Assembly (NCBI RefSeq): GCF_000186865.1
Contig: NW_008705567.1
Span: forward strand, 470,365 to 489,644
DNA: 19,280 nt
Direction of reading: 5' to 3'
Source of the DNA: Aureococcus anophagefferens
Lineage: Eukaryota > Sar > Pelagophyceae > Pelagomonadales > Pelagomonadaceae
How positions within the stretch are numbered: the first letter of the stretch is position 1; every line of letters starts with the position of its first letter. Below the pieces are notes generated by a model, which was not told the origin of the DNA, searched no databases, and was given only the letters and a program-made list of their open reading frames with translations. Made by a program: the position numbers and the translations under genes. Positions 1-8,711 of this stretch are shown in pieces.

Positions 1-351
1 GAGGCGCACGCGCTCGAGACGGCGGCGCTCGCGGGCGCGCCCGCCGCGCCCGCGATCCGCGCCGCGGGGCTCCGCGGCGTCGCGCGCGGCCTCGGCCGCT
101 GGGCGCGGCGCCGCCGCGGCGCCGCGCTCCGGGCCTGGGCCGCCGCCGCGCGCCGCCGCGCGCCGCCGGCGCCGCCGCCGGGCGGCGGCGCGCCGCCCCT
201 CGACGTCTCCACCATCCACTCGAAGATCCGGTCCATCCGCGTCGCCGACCGCAAGTCGGCGCTCGCGGACATGCTCCACGCGACGGAGCTGCTCCACCAC
301 GCGGCCGCGCGGAACCAGGAGGCCAGGCAGCTCGACGTGCAGCTCGCGTAA
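1..351 (+). CDS. 3' end of an unidentified gene (partial, 5' end outside window)
   Basis: An uninterrupted frame runs from base 1 to a TAA at 349-351 (116 codons, no start needed). Codon use is strongly GC3-biased, like the neighbours. The first ~60 residues are Ala/Arg-rich, with Arg clusters and a poly-Pro/Gly linker (around 150-200) that looks disordered. The last ~45 residues (from about 208) have a normal composition and look like an amphipathic helix ending in a Gln/Glu/Arg-rich tail (…NQEARQLDVQLA). I do not recognise a family. The basic W/R-rich segment could be a calmodulin- or membrane-binding tail, but that is only a guess. The true 5' part and any introns lie outside the window. 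Confidence 0.5.
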   Translation, partial: EAHALETAALAGAPAAPAIRAAGLRGVARGLGRWARRRRGAALRAWAAAARRRAPPAPPPGGGAPPLDVSTIHSKIRSIRVADRKSALADMLHATELLHHAAARNQEARQLDVQLA

Positions 352-491
352 ACGTCGCGTGGCTTGAAGTGTCGCGCTAGCGTTACCAGCACCGTCACGG
401 TGACGGCAGCATCGTGCGGCCGCTACGCCGCCGTCGCGCACGAGTCGCGTCTCCGGAGCGCCCGCCGTCGTGGAACGGGCAGCCCAAAACC
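352..491. promoter_or_regulatory. Short intergenic spacer upstream of the TTC12-like gene
   Basis: These 140 bp separate the upstream stop codon from the ATG at 492. The spacer is less GC-biased around 360-420 than the flanking coding DNA. It must hold the promoter or 5' UTR of the downstream gene. I see no convincing TATA or CCAAT element. The ATG context (AAAACCATGG) is a good eukaryotic start context, which is why 492 was chosen over in-frame GTG at 414. Confidence 0.35.
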
Positions 492-3400
492 ATGGACGCG
501 TCGAACTACGACCCCATGGCGGCGCTGGACATGGAGAAGCGCACGGGCATCAAGCACGCCGACATCGACGACTTCCTCGAGCGCGCCAAGGCCGTGGAGC
601 AGAAGATCGAGGACATCAGATCGGGCAAGATCTCCGTCGAGCAGCTCGCCGCGGAGCAGGAGGCGGAGCTCCGGGCGAAGAGGGACGCCGAGGCCGCGAA
701 GATCAAGCGCCTCGCGGAGATCGCCGAGCGCGAGAAGCTCCGCAGGGCCAAGGAGAAGGCGGAGGAGCGCGAGAGCTGGTGGCGCGGCGCTGACGCCATG
801 TACGGCGACGGCGACGACGAGCCGAGCGACGCCATCGAGCGCGACGACGCCGACGAGTCCGCCAAGGACGCGCGGCTGCGCAAGTACGAGAACGACTACG
901 GCCGCTGGAACGAGGGCCGCTGGACGCCGAAGGACCCCGCGACGCTCGAGGAGGAGGCCGCCGTCGAGAAGGAGAAGACGGACAAGGAGAACGCCGTCTT
1001 CGAGAAGAACAACAAGGAGTTCTGCGACAACTTCATGGCGGACATGGAGGTGCGCGAGAAGTCGAAGCAGAAGAAGGACGACACCGCGACGGCGACGCGG
1101 CTCAAGGGCAACCGCTACTTCAAGGCGAAGAAATACGACGACGCGCTCAGGCTCTACCGCGAGTCCCTCGGCGTGCGGCCCTACGAGAAGACGACGCTGC
1201 TGAACGTGGCCCAGGTCTTCCTCAAGATGGCGCTCTGGGACGACGCGCTCGAGTTCGCGAAAAGGGCCGTCGTCGTCTCGAGACGGGAAGGGCCGGACTT
1301 CCACGCCAAGGCCCTCGCGCGGCGCGCGGCGGCGCTGGAGCGCACGGGGGACCTCGACGGGGCCGCGGCGGACCTCGACGACGCCCTGGCGCTCCTGAAG
1401 CACCAGACCCACGCCGCCGCGGAGGACGCGCGCTGCGCCGTGCTCCGCCAATTGAAAATCGTCGAGCAGGCGCGGCGCGACGCGGCCGCGGAGGCCCGCG
1501 CCGTCGACGAGGCCGCGGCGCTCGCCGAGGCCGCCGCCGGCGCGCCACAACTCAGCGACGCGGAGAAGACGAAGCGGGACAGCGAGGAGCTGCTCGCCGC
1601 GTTCTCGAAGATCGCGGCGAAAACGGAAGGCGGCGGAGACGCGGTGCTCGACCACGCGCTCAAGATGATGGAGGAGACGGGCCGCGGCGAGTCGCTCCGG
1701 GCCGTCGACGACGTCCTCGAGCGCGACATCGCGAGCCTCGGCGACGACCGCGCGGCCGACGTGTCGAACCTCGCGCGCCTCGCGGCCGCGCTCCGCAGGG
1801 CAGCACAAGAGAGCGAAATTCCCAACTTCAAAGGCTCATATCTCGGCCGTTTTCCACTCGTTTCGGCTGATTTTTGGACGAGCGATCATCTCTCGGAACG
1901 GCCTCGAAGCGTGGATGTGGTTTTCGTAACGCGCGCGCGCGAAACACTCACGTTGAAGCGACGTTGAATCACCCTTGTGCTGCCCAGGCGCTCCGGTCGT
2001 CGGCGGACGCGCGCGCGCTCTGCCGCGTCCGCGGCGGCCTCGGCGCGCTCCTCGGGCGCCTCGGCGCCACGGAGCGGCCGGACGCGGGCGCGCTGGAGCA
2101 GGCCTACGACGGCGGCTTCGACCTCGGGGACGGCGGCATAGGCGCCGGCGACCTCGACGCCGCGGCGGCGGCGCCGGCACCGCCGGCGACGGGCGCGGCC
2201 AAGGCGCTCGTGCTGTCGACGCTCGCCGCCGCCGTGCGCGGCGAGCCCAAGTCCAAGGACCTCGCCGTCGACGGCGGCGCGCTCGAGGAGATTTTGACCG
2301 TGTTTGCAGACGACGGCGGCCACTTCGAACACGACGCCGCCACGCGCGCGTCGGCCTGCGAGCTCGTCGCGGAGCTCGCGGCCGCCGACGGCGCGTCGGA
2401 CCGCGCGCGCGGCCTGCTGGCGGCGCACCTCCCGCTGCTGCGGCGCGTCGCGGCCCTCGCGCGCGCGGGCGGCCCCGCGCTCGCGCGCGCGCGCGCGACG
2501 CCGGACCAAGCAAAGGCCGCGCTGCCCGAGGTCGCGGCGGCGGCCCACGCGCTCAAGTGCCTCCGGGACCTCGCCGAAGACGAGGCCGCGCGCGCGACGC
2601 TGCTGCGCGTCGGCGACGAGGGCGACGTCGCGGTCGTCGAGGCCGTCGCCGTCGCCGCGAAAGCCGCGGTCAGTGTAAAAGCCGCGGACCGCGCCGCGGC
2701 GGCGCGCGCGGCGGCGAAGACCCACGCGAAGAACCCCATGGCGGCCATGGGCGACCCGGCGGCCATGTGCGAGGCCATCGCGGGCGAGCTCGCGGACTAC
2801 GGCTGCGCGTGTCTCGCGCACCTCGCGTTCTCGGAACAATTCCGCCCGGCCTTCGCCGTCGCCGTCGCCGGCGCGCGCGACGCCCGGGCGACGCCCGCGG
2901 GCATTTTGCTCGCCGCCGCGCGCGACGCCGGCGAGGCGCCCGAGGTCCGCGCGTCCGCGCTCGCGGCCGTGACGAACGCGTGCCTCGGTGCCGAGGGCGC
3001 GCGCGCGGTGCAGGCCGCCGAGGCCGCCGGCGGCGTCGCCGTCGCCTACGCCTTCGTGCGCGCCGGGCGACGACGTCCGCGCGCGCGCGGCGGGGCTCCT
3101 CGCGCGCCTCGTGACGGCCGCGGGCCACGAGGGCTCGGCCGCGCGGACGCTCCGGGCCGCGCCGGGCGCGCTCCCGGCGCTCGCCGCCGTCGTCGCGGCG
3201 CTCTCGAAGCTCCGGGGCGACGCGCCCGCGGCGGAGGAGCGCGACGCGCTCGTCCGGGCCATGGCCGGCGCGCTCGCGGCGGACAAGGACCCCGACGGCG
3301 CCGTGCGCAACTTCCACGCCAAGGGCGGCTACCGCGTCCTCGCGGCGATCCTGCCGCGGCCCCGGGCCGACCTCGGCGCCGTCACGGCCACCTCCGTGTC

Positions 3401-3707
3401 CCAGCCGCCCGTCGACGGCACGCGCGTGTCGCCGTCGTGCGCGTGCAACGCGGCCAAGGTCCTCCTCGCGGCGCTGTCCAACGACGACGCGGGCCTCCGC
3501 GGGGCCGTCGCCGCGGACCTCGCGGCGCACGGGGGCATCGAGAAGCTCGTCTGCTGCCTCGCGAACTACAAGGAGATGCCCGTGCGGCGCAACTGCGCCG
3601 TGTGCCTCGCGAAGCTCATGGCCATCGACAAGGACCTCGCGCCGCGCGTCCGCGAGCTCCGCGGCGTGGAGATGATCACGACGCTCGGCAACGCGCTCAT
3701 CGCCTAG
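492..3707 (+). CDS. TTC12: TPR + armadillo-like protein, TTC12-like (candidate axonemal dynein assembly factor); one introner intron, one probable frameshift
   Basis: Exons are 492-1787 and 1988-3707, joined in phase 0 across an introner. Allowing for a 1-base frameshift at about 3063-3067, the product is ~1004 aa. Residues ~25-95 form a charged coiled coil (E/K/R-rich). TPR repeats begin at ~201 (ATRLKGNRYFKAKKYDDALRLY) and run to ~310. An Ala/Leu-rich all-helical, ARM/HEAT-like region fills the rest and ends in …NCAVCLAKLMAIDK…RELRGVEMITTL. A coiled-coil N-terminus, three TPRs, ARM repeats and a closing 'LRxLxGxE' segment is the order seen in TTC12, a cytoplasmic factor for ciliary dynein arm assembly. 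That similarity is recalled, not searched. Frame 2 runs cleanly to ~3062 and frame 0 from ~3068 to the TAG at 3705. One surplus base in GCGCCGGGC explains the switch. Other TPR-ARM proteins remain possible. Confidence 0.8.
1796..1987 (+). mobile_element. Introner element 1 (192 bp, type A TIR) forming the TTC12-like intron
   Basis: The ends are CAGGGCAGCACAAG and CTTGTGCTGCCCAG, inverted repeats with 13 of 14 matches. It is flanked by the 8-bp direct repeat GCGCTCCG at 1788-1795 and 1988-1995. The intron is 1788-1987 (200 nt): the upstream duplication supplies the 5' GC and the element supplies the 3' AG. Removing it restores one copy of GCGCTCCG and an open phase-0 frame (…NLARLAA|ALRSSAD…). 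The body shares about 94% identity with element 3 by eye. No coding capacity is visible, so it is non-autonomous. Confidence 0.93.
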
Positions 3708-3824
3708 AGGGCGCCCGTCCTAAGGGTGTCGTCGTATGATATCTCGCCTAAGGAGCATCCAAAACGCACCCCGCACTTGGGCATGATCCCGATAGGCCCC
3801 TGTTTGGGAGTCAGTGGGGGGAGT

Positions 3825-3859
3825 AAAAAAAAAAAAAAAAAGGGAGGGGGGGGGGGGGG
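3825..3859 (+). repeat. Homopolymer tracts A17 and G14 between convergent genes
   Basis: In the 167-bp spacer between the convergent TTC12-like and MYND genes there is a run of 17 A (3825-3841), then GGGA, then 14 G (3846-3859). Six G at 3816-3821 precede it. The four G-runs could form a G-quadruplex on the plus strand. Run lengths in such tracts are also prone to sequencing error. Outside these tracts the spacer 3708-3874 holds nothing else I can name. Confidence 0.85.
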
Positions 3860-3874
3860 TCGGTGGTTCTGGAG

Positions 3875-5857
3875 CTACCAGGGTTGCAGCGGAAGCGAGC
3901 GGTCCGTGAAGATGCGCAGCTTGCCCTCCTCGGTGACGTAGGCGCGGAGGTACGCCTTGAGGCCGTAGGGCACGCCCGCGGCCTCGCCCGCGCCGCCGAA
4001 TCGGTGGACGCACGTGAACAGCTTGACAAAGTCTGCGCGGCCGCCGGCGAAGCTGTCGGGGTCCGCGGTCACGTGGGTCTTCCGCTTCTCGTCGTAGATG
4101 AGGATGGTGCCCGACGTGGTCCGCGGGTCCACGTGCGCCGCGGGACCCGCGGGCATCGGATTCGAGACCTTAACGACTATCTCTTTGTCTGCCGTGCGGT
4201 CCTTGTTTGCGCGGACCTTGCCGGATTTGCCGCCGCTGAGCGAAATTCTCTCCGTGACGCAGCCGCTCGGGTCGATGCCCATCGCGGCGAGGCGGCCGGC
4301 GAGCGCGTCGGCGCTCGGATCGACGTCGACCCAGTCGCCGCCGTCCTCCGGCGGAGCGCAGACCTGCTTGTGCGCGGGCCAATGGCTCCTCTGGCACGTC
4401 GCCGAGCAGTAGATCTTCGCCTTGCACCGCGAGCACGCCTTCGTCGCCGGCCGCCCGCACGCGAGGCACCCCTTCGCCGCGCGACCCGCCGCCCACCCGA
4501 GCGGTGCGAGGACGCTCGCCCGGGCGCCCGCGACGCGCGACTGGCGCGCCGCAACGAAGGACGGGCTCAGCGCGGCCTGGTTGAGCGCCAGCTCGGCTTC
4601 GAGGGCCTCGACGGCCGACGCGGTCGGCGGCGTGATCTCGCGCGCGCCCGTCATGCCCGGAAGCTCCGACCGGATGAAGGCGGCGAAGGCGGCGTCGGCG
4701 AGGCGCCTCGGCATGTCGCGGACGGCGAAGGACACGGGGATGACGGGGCTCTCGCCGGCAGCGCGGCAAAAGGGCCGGCCGATTGGGACGACGAGGAGCA
4801 CGCGCGTGCCAGCCGCTCGGTCGCGGAGCGCGAAGCCCGGAGAATTGCCGGAGCTGGCGGCGTCGAGGATCCGCGCCATGGCCACGAGGCACATCTGCGC
4901 GTCGCCCGCCGCGCCGGCGCCGGCGGGAATCGGGGGCGCGAACGCCTCCGCCGTCGGTCCGCGCCACGCCGGAAGCTCGAGGGGCTCGAGGCCGCCGAGG
5001 ACGCCGCTCGGCGCGGAGATCGGCGACGGCGCGGGCGCGGGCGCGGGCGCGGGCGCGCGGGCACTTCCCGCCCAGCCCCGCCGCGCGAGCAGGCTGGTCT
5101 TGGCACCGGGCATCGCGTGTGGCCACCTGGGCAGCACAAGGGTCGTTCAATGGCACTTCACGTTTGAACCATCGATTGTCAAAGGAAAGACGCTTCCGAG
5201 CGCGGGGATGGGAGCCTTTGAAGTTGGGAATTTCTCACCCTCGTGCGGCCCCGGAGGCCGCCGCCGCGCGAGGAAGTCCGGCGCGATGGCGGCCGCGTTC
5301 GCCTCCAGCTCGCGCACCACCCCGGCCAACGCGCCGGCCGAAGCCGAGATCTGGGTCATCTGAGAACCGTCGTCTGTCGCTTGGAGCGCCTGGACAAAGC
5401 GCTGCACGTCGCGGGGGAATTGCCAGTTACTCCAGTGCACGACGATGACGGGCTCCGTCCCGGCGGAGAGCACACAGTGGAACTTGCCGTCGAGCCGAAC
5501 GCAGTCGATGATCAGGTTCGCGGCACCGGGACCCTCGGCGTCGACGCAGAGACGCACGTGCGACGCCGCCGCGTCCGCATCGTGCGCGGCCTCCACCAGC
5601 CCGCTCAGCGCCGACGCGGCATCGTAGTGCTTGCGCACGCCCCCGGACCGCGCCCAAGGCAGCGATCCCGTCCAGTCCGCAAACGTGGACGGATCCAGCG
5701 GATCGTAATCGTACGCGCTGCCCCACTCGAGCTTTTTGTTTGACATGCACGTTTTGCATTTTCGCTTCGCGGCCTTCGCCTTCAGCTGCTTGGCCGAAAA
5801 TTCTGAACATCGCACGTCCAAGCCGCAGTGGCCGCACCTACGAGTCTCCGCAGACAT
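3875..5857 (-). CDS. MYND zinc-finger protein with N-terminal Stc1-like Cys4 module; one introner intron
   Basis: The minus-strand exons are 5857-5262 and 5126-3875 (TAG at 3877-3875), joined in phase 2 (R|WPHAMPGAK), giving 615 aa. The N-terminus has C8xxC11…FS(20-21)…QL(24-25)…C34xxC37, a spacing like Stc1-type zinc domains (tentative). A Pro/Ala repeat (APAPAPAPAP) follows the junction. Residues ~419-456 are a clear MYND finger (CLACGRPATKACSRCKAKIY, then CSATC, and HW…HKQVC). MYND fingers usually bind proline-rich partners. No SET domain is visible. The C-terminal ~150 residues (ending …RIFTDRSLPLQPW) are unrecognised. The start at 5857 gives MSAETRRCGHC and lies 92 bp from a divergent gene. 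Exon 1 has more A/T at third positions than exon 2. Confidence 0.88.
5127..5253 (-). mobile_element. Introner element 2 (127 bp, shortened type A) forming the MYND-gene intron
   Basis: In gene sense the ends are CGGGGCCGCACGAG and CTTGTGCTGCCCAG. The terminal ~30 bp match elements 1 and 3 (AAATTCCCAACTTCAAAGGC on one side, a diverged ACCCTTGTGCTGCCCAG on the other), but the centre is deleted or replaced. The 8-bp repeat has diverged: GCGGCCTC at the donor side (5261-5254) versus GTGGCCAC at the acceptor side (5126-5119), with 6 of 8 matching. The intron is 5261-5127 (135 nt, GC-AG). This looks like an older, decayed insertion. Confidence 0.85.
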
Positions 5858-5949
5858 CTGGCACTAGATCGAGCTGGGGCTGCTTCACGAAGACTTCGTG
5901 CTTCAATTGCACTGATAACGAAACGGGGCTGCCCGGGCCCTCGATCAAT
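5858..5949. promoter_or_regulatory. Bidirectional spacer between divergent MYND and oxygenase-like genes, with a 15-bp palindrome
   Basis: Only 92 bp separate the two divergent start codons, so both promoters or 5' UTRs must fit or overlap here. It contains the perfect palindrome CACGAAG-A-CTTCGTG at 5886-5900, a possible dimeric-factor site or transcript hairpin. The base composition is clearly less GC-rich than either gene. No TATA box is evident. Confidence 0.4.
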
Positions 5950-7077
5950 ATGGCCCGGCTGGTTCGCATCCTCGCGGCCTTCATGATCGCGCTCGCGGAG
6001 CCGCTGGAGCCGGCCGCGCGCGACGGCTGCGCCGCCGACCGCGCGCCGGCCAACGCCGAGGCCAACGCCACCAACGCCAACGCCACCGCCACCGCCGCTG
6101 CGCCGGCCGCCGTCGCCGCGCCGCTGGCGGTCTACGACGGCGTGCTGCCCGAGGCGCTGCTCGGCGAGCTCGTCGCCCGGGTCGGCGCGCTCAAGGCCGC
6201 CATGGGGCCGTCCAGCGCCCGGGGCACGGCGTCCTGGGCGACGCTGCCCCTCGAAGAGACCGCGCCCGGAGCGGACCTCGCGGTCGACGCGACGCGCTTC
6301 GTCGCGGCCGCGTTCGCGGACGTGCTCGCGCCGCTCGGCGCCCGGTCCGTCAAGTGGGTCATCCACCGGCGGCGCCGGAGCGAGCCGCTCCAGTTCCACT
6401 TCGACTCGGCGCCCGCCGAATCCGGAGCGCCGCGCGCGACGCTGCCGCTCGCGAGCGTCGCGCTCTACCTCGTCGACGACGACGCGGCCCTCTTCGCCGC
6501 GCTGCCGCCGCGGCTCCGCTGCGACGGCATGGCCGTCGTCGACGGCGACCCCTCCTGCGACGTCGCCGCGCTCGAATCGGGCGCCGTGCTCGCGCCGACC
6601 GTGTTCGCGGAGGCGACGCTCGTCGCGCCGCGGCGGGGCCGGCTCGTCGTCATGCCCCGCGGCGACGTGCTGCACGGCATCCTCCCCGCGCCGGACCGGG
6701 CCGACGGCGCGACGCGGGACGTCATCACGTGGACCTTCTACGGGTCCTCCCGGGCCGCGGCGACGGCCGCCGCCGTGGCGCACGGCGCGCCGTTCGCGGC
6801 GGCGCCGCCGCCGCCGCCGCCGACGGCCGCCAAGCGGGACGTCCTCGCGGCGACGACGACGGCGCGGATCAAGCTGAAGATCCCCGTCGTCCGCCGCGAG
6901 GCGCACTACGACCTGCCCGTGCCGTCGCTCGCGGCGCGCGCGGCGTGCGACGTGTGCCGCGTCGAGTTCGCGACCGTCGACGTCGACGCGGACGCGGCGC
7001 CGCCGCCGGCGCGCGGGCCGCCGCCGCCGCCGCGGCGCCGCGGGCGGCGCCGGGCGCCGGGGCGCGCGGAGCTGTGA
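5950..7077 (+). CDS. Secretory-pathway 2OG-Fe(II) dioxygenase-like protein (prolyl-hydroxylase-type fold)
   Basis: Single exon, 375 aa, ATG 5950, TGA 7075-7077. Residues 1-~18 (MARLVRILAAFMIALAEP) look like a signal peptide. A short Asn/Ala/Thr-rich linker follows, with NAT sequons (N-glycosylation candidates). The core has the iron-binding pattern of 2-oxoglutarate dioxygenases: H150-F-D152 (QFHFD), a distal His at H242 (GDVLHGI), and an Arg at 256 (ATRDVITWTFYG) as candidate 2OG ligand. Strand-rich segments lie between. Residues ~305-375 form a Pro/Arg-rich tail with CDVC. P4H-like enzymes hydroxylate Pro or Lys in the ER; the substrate here is unknown. The ATG is preferred because upstream in-frame sequence lies in the divergent gene. 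The family call rests on motif spacing only. Confidence 0.72.
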   Translation: MARLVRILAAFMIALAEPLEPAARDGCAADRAPANAEANATNANATATAAAPAAVAAPLAVYDGVLPEALLGELVARVGALKAAMGPSSARGTASWATLPLEETAPGADLAVDATRFVAAAFADVLAPLGARSVKWVIHRRRRSEPLQFHFDSAPAESGAPRATLPLASVALYLVDDDAALFAALPPRLRCDGMAVVDGDPSCDVAALESGAVLAPTVFAEATLVAPRRGRLVVMPRGDVLHGILPAPDRADGATRDVITWTFYGSSRAAATAAAVAHGAPFAAAPPPPPPTAAKRDVLAATTTARIKLKIPVVRREAHYDLPVPSLAARAACDVCRVEFATVDVDADAAPPPARGPPPPPRRRGRRRAPGRAEL

Positions 7078-7090
7078 TAACGCGGTTAGG
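7069..7090 (+). repeat. 22-bp motif, copy 1, at the end of the oxygenase-like gene
   Basis: The stretch beginning GAGCTGTGATAACG and ending CGGTTAGG overlaps the TGA stop of the oxygenase-like gene. The same 22 bases recur at 8692-8716 with ACG inserted after GATAACG. The nearby bases are also alike. Confidence 0.7.
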
Positions 7091-7375
7091 GCCTGCGCGT
7101 CTCTCAGGTTGAGCCTCACGGCAATGGCAAAATCGCTCAAAATCTTACACCCCGGGCTAAGCTTACCCCTGGCTCTAGCATCATGTCGTTCTCCATGCTC
7201 CCTCGGCGGCGTCGTCCTCGCGCCAGGCAGGCTTCGCGTTCAAGAACGCCAGGCACCAGACCGCGAAGGTCGGCGCGGAGAGGAACGCGGCGACGACGAC
7301 GCCAAGGCCAAGCACGACTCGACCGCGCGCAAGCGCAGCATCTCGGGCTCGGGCGACGACGAGGCGTAAATTAGG
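7078..7375 (+). other. Gene-poor interval with a coding-like, frame-disrupted remnant
   Basis: This 298-bp interval lies between the oxygenase-like stop and the stop of the minus-strand Sel1 gene. No single convincing ORF spans it. Two stretches carry the GC3 bias of real exons but in different frames: ~7220-7275 (…AFKNARHQTAKVGAERNAA) and ~7291-7369 (DDDAKAKHDSTARKRSISGS…GDDEA then TAA at 7367-7369). An ATG at 7183 opens a different, Arg-rich frame. The picture fits a decayed gene fragment, or the tail of a small multi-exon gene whose splice sites I cannot place. I assign no product. Confidence 0.35.
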
Positions 7376-8425
7376 CTATACTCGCGCGTCGAGGTGCGCG
7401 AGGGCCTTGATAGAGTTCTCGTCGCCCTTGGCAGCGGCGCGCTCGAACCAGTATCTGGCTTTGCCGAGGTCGACTTCCGTGCCGTCTCCGTCCATGTAAC
7501 AGCAGCCAAGGTTATTCTCTGCAGCGGTAAAGCCTTGATCCGCCGCGAGCGTGAGGTACCGGAACGCTTCTTCAAATCTCTTCTCAGCATCAAGTCCACG
7601 CGCTAAATTGTATTGCGCGACCGCGTGGCCCCGATCTGCGGCCGTGCGATACAGCCGCTCCGCCTTCTTTTTGTCCAGCTTGACGTTAGTTCCATTCTCG
7701 TACAATGCCGCAAGGTTAATCATCGCGTCCACATCTCCGAGCTCCACGGCGCGCCGGTAAATCCTCGCGGCTTTCTTATCGGATTTCACGAGGCCGTAGT
7801 AACCGACGCGGTAGGCAACTCCCAAACACGTAATGGCTTCCGGCACCTCGTTCTCCACATGGCGGCGAAGACGCGCGAGCTGCTCCGCACCGCTTCCTAG
7901 CGGTAAACGACAGAGGGGACACGCGCCGAAGCCGATCTTGTCCTCGCATGATTGGCAGACGTTTCGGCAGCAGCAGGTGCGAAGCACGGGCATCGCATTC
8001 ACGTCCCACTCCTCGAGACAGATCGGGCACCGCGAGCCCCACCGCGCCGATGTCGGCACCGGTTCCGGGTTCGCCTCGCGCCGCGCCCGGGCGGCTTCGT
8101 GTTCCGCCGCGATGCGCGCGCGGACCTCGTCGGCGTGCGACCGCGGCGCGGGGCCGTAGAACACCTCGCGCGGCGGCGACGGCGGGGGCGTCGGCGCCTC
8201 GGCCCGCGCCGCCTCCGCGGCCTGGACCTTCTTGCAGGCCTTCCGGTGGCCCCGGTCGCGCCAGTCGATGCGTTGGCAGTCCGTCGAACAGTAGGCCGTC
8301 GTGCCGCACCCTTTACAGGGCCGGGCATCCTTCTTCCCGCAAATCGTGCATATGTTGAGCGCCAGCTTCGTACGGTTTTTTCGCGCCTCGTACTCTCGCT
8401 TCTTCTTGATCAATTCCGGGTCCAT
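7376..8425 (-). CDS. MYND + RING-type + Sel1-repeat protein
   Basis: Single exon, 349 aa, ATG at 8425. The longer in-frame GTG start at 8551 lacks support and yields low-complexity residues. Residues 26-64 are a MYND finger (C26xxC29, C37xxC40, C46xxxC50, H60xxxC64). Residues 133-172 are a RING-like module whose ligands are all Cys (C133, C136, C151, C153, C157, C160, C169, C172), recalling the C4C4 RING of CNOT4. Residues ~190-349 hold Sel1-like repeats (AITCLGVAYRVGYYG…, AMINLAALYENG…, AQYNLARGL…, AENNLGCCYMDGDG…AKARYWFERAAA type). The set suggests an E3-ligase or adaptor scaffold. Sel1/MYND combinations are, from memory, expanded in some stramenopile algae. Codon use is less GC-biased than in most neighbours. 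Confidence 0.92.
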   Translation of the reverse strand: MDPELIKKKREYEARKNRTKLALNICTICGKKDARPCKGCGTTAYCSTDCQRIDWRDRGHRKACKKVQAAEAARAEAPTPPPSPPREVFYGPAPRSHADEVRARIAAEHEAARARREANPEPVPTSARWGSRCPICLEEWDVNAMPVLRTCCCRNVCQSCEDKIGFGACPLCRLPLGSGAEQLARLRRHVENEVPEAITCLGVAYRVGYYGLVKSDKKAARIYRRAVELGDVDAMINLAALYENGTNVKLDKKKAERLYRTAADRGHAVAQYNLARGLDAEKRFEEAFRYLTLAADQGFTAAENNLGCCYMDGDGTEVDLGKARYWFERAAAKGDENSIKALAHLDARV

Positions 8426-8711
8426 GGCCTCTGACCGCGCGAGTCCTTCTTCGCTTGAGCTCGTAGATCGTCTACTCGAGCGAGTGGGGCACAAAATCCC
8501 ACAGCCCGAAATCAGCGAAAGAGACCTCGCCGAGCCCTGGCCTTCGTGCACGGCATCTCAAGCACCTCGCTCGCGTTCGAAGGCCTATCCGAGAGGTGCT
8601 ATGCGACGGCACGCCTGGACGACACTTCAAGATGATTTATTTGAAAATTCAATGTAGATGTTTCTCCTAAAAAAAGAAGGCAGACCTCCTCGAGCTGTGA
8701 TAACGACGCGG
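8426..8711 (-). promoter_or_regulatory. Spacer between two tandem minus-strand genes (WD40 3' side, Sel1 5' side)
   Basis: This 286-bp spacer must contain the WD40 transcript's 3' UTR and the Sel1-gene promoter. The part nearest the WD40 stop (8630-8690) is A/T-rich and contains AATAAA on the minus strand. The remainder has no recognisable element and no ORF of note. Confidence 0.4.
8636..8641 (-). terminator. Candidate polyadenylation signal AATAAA for the WD40 gene
   Basis: TTTATT on the plus strand reads AATAAA on the coding strand, about 70 nt beyond the TAA of the WD40 gene and inside an A/T-rich pocket. Position and sequence suit a 3'-end signal. Whether this lineage uses AATAAA is unknown to me. 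Confidence 0.4.

Noticed and set aside
423..1808. 461-codon minus-strand ORF opposite the TTC12-like exon 1
   Set aside because: Antisense shadow of a GC-rich exon. Its Arg/Leu/Val-rich content mirrors the complement of Ala/Glu/Lys codons, and the plus-strand frame has clear TPR repeats.
1874..1987. A coding start inside the introner (ORF beginning at 1874)
   Set aside because: It begins within the intron. The true exon 2 starts at 1988 after the AG, where it joins exon 1 in frame.
5041..5070. GCGGGC tandem repeat as a minisatellite
   Set aside because: It is in frame and encodes the Ala-Pro repeat of the MYND protein; a low-complexity linker is the simpler reading.
3863..5167. 434-codon plus-strand ORF opposite the MYND gene
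   Set aside because: Arg/Ala-rich with no motif, whereas the minus strand has an intact MYND finger.
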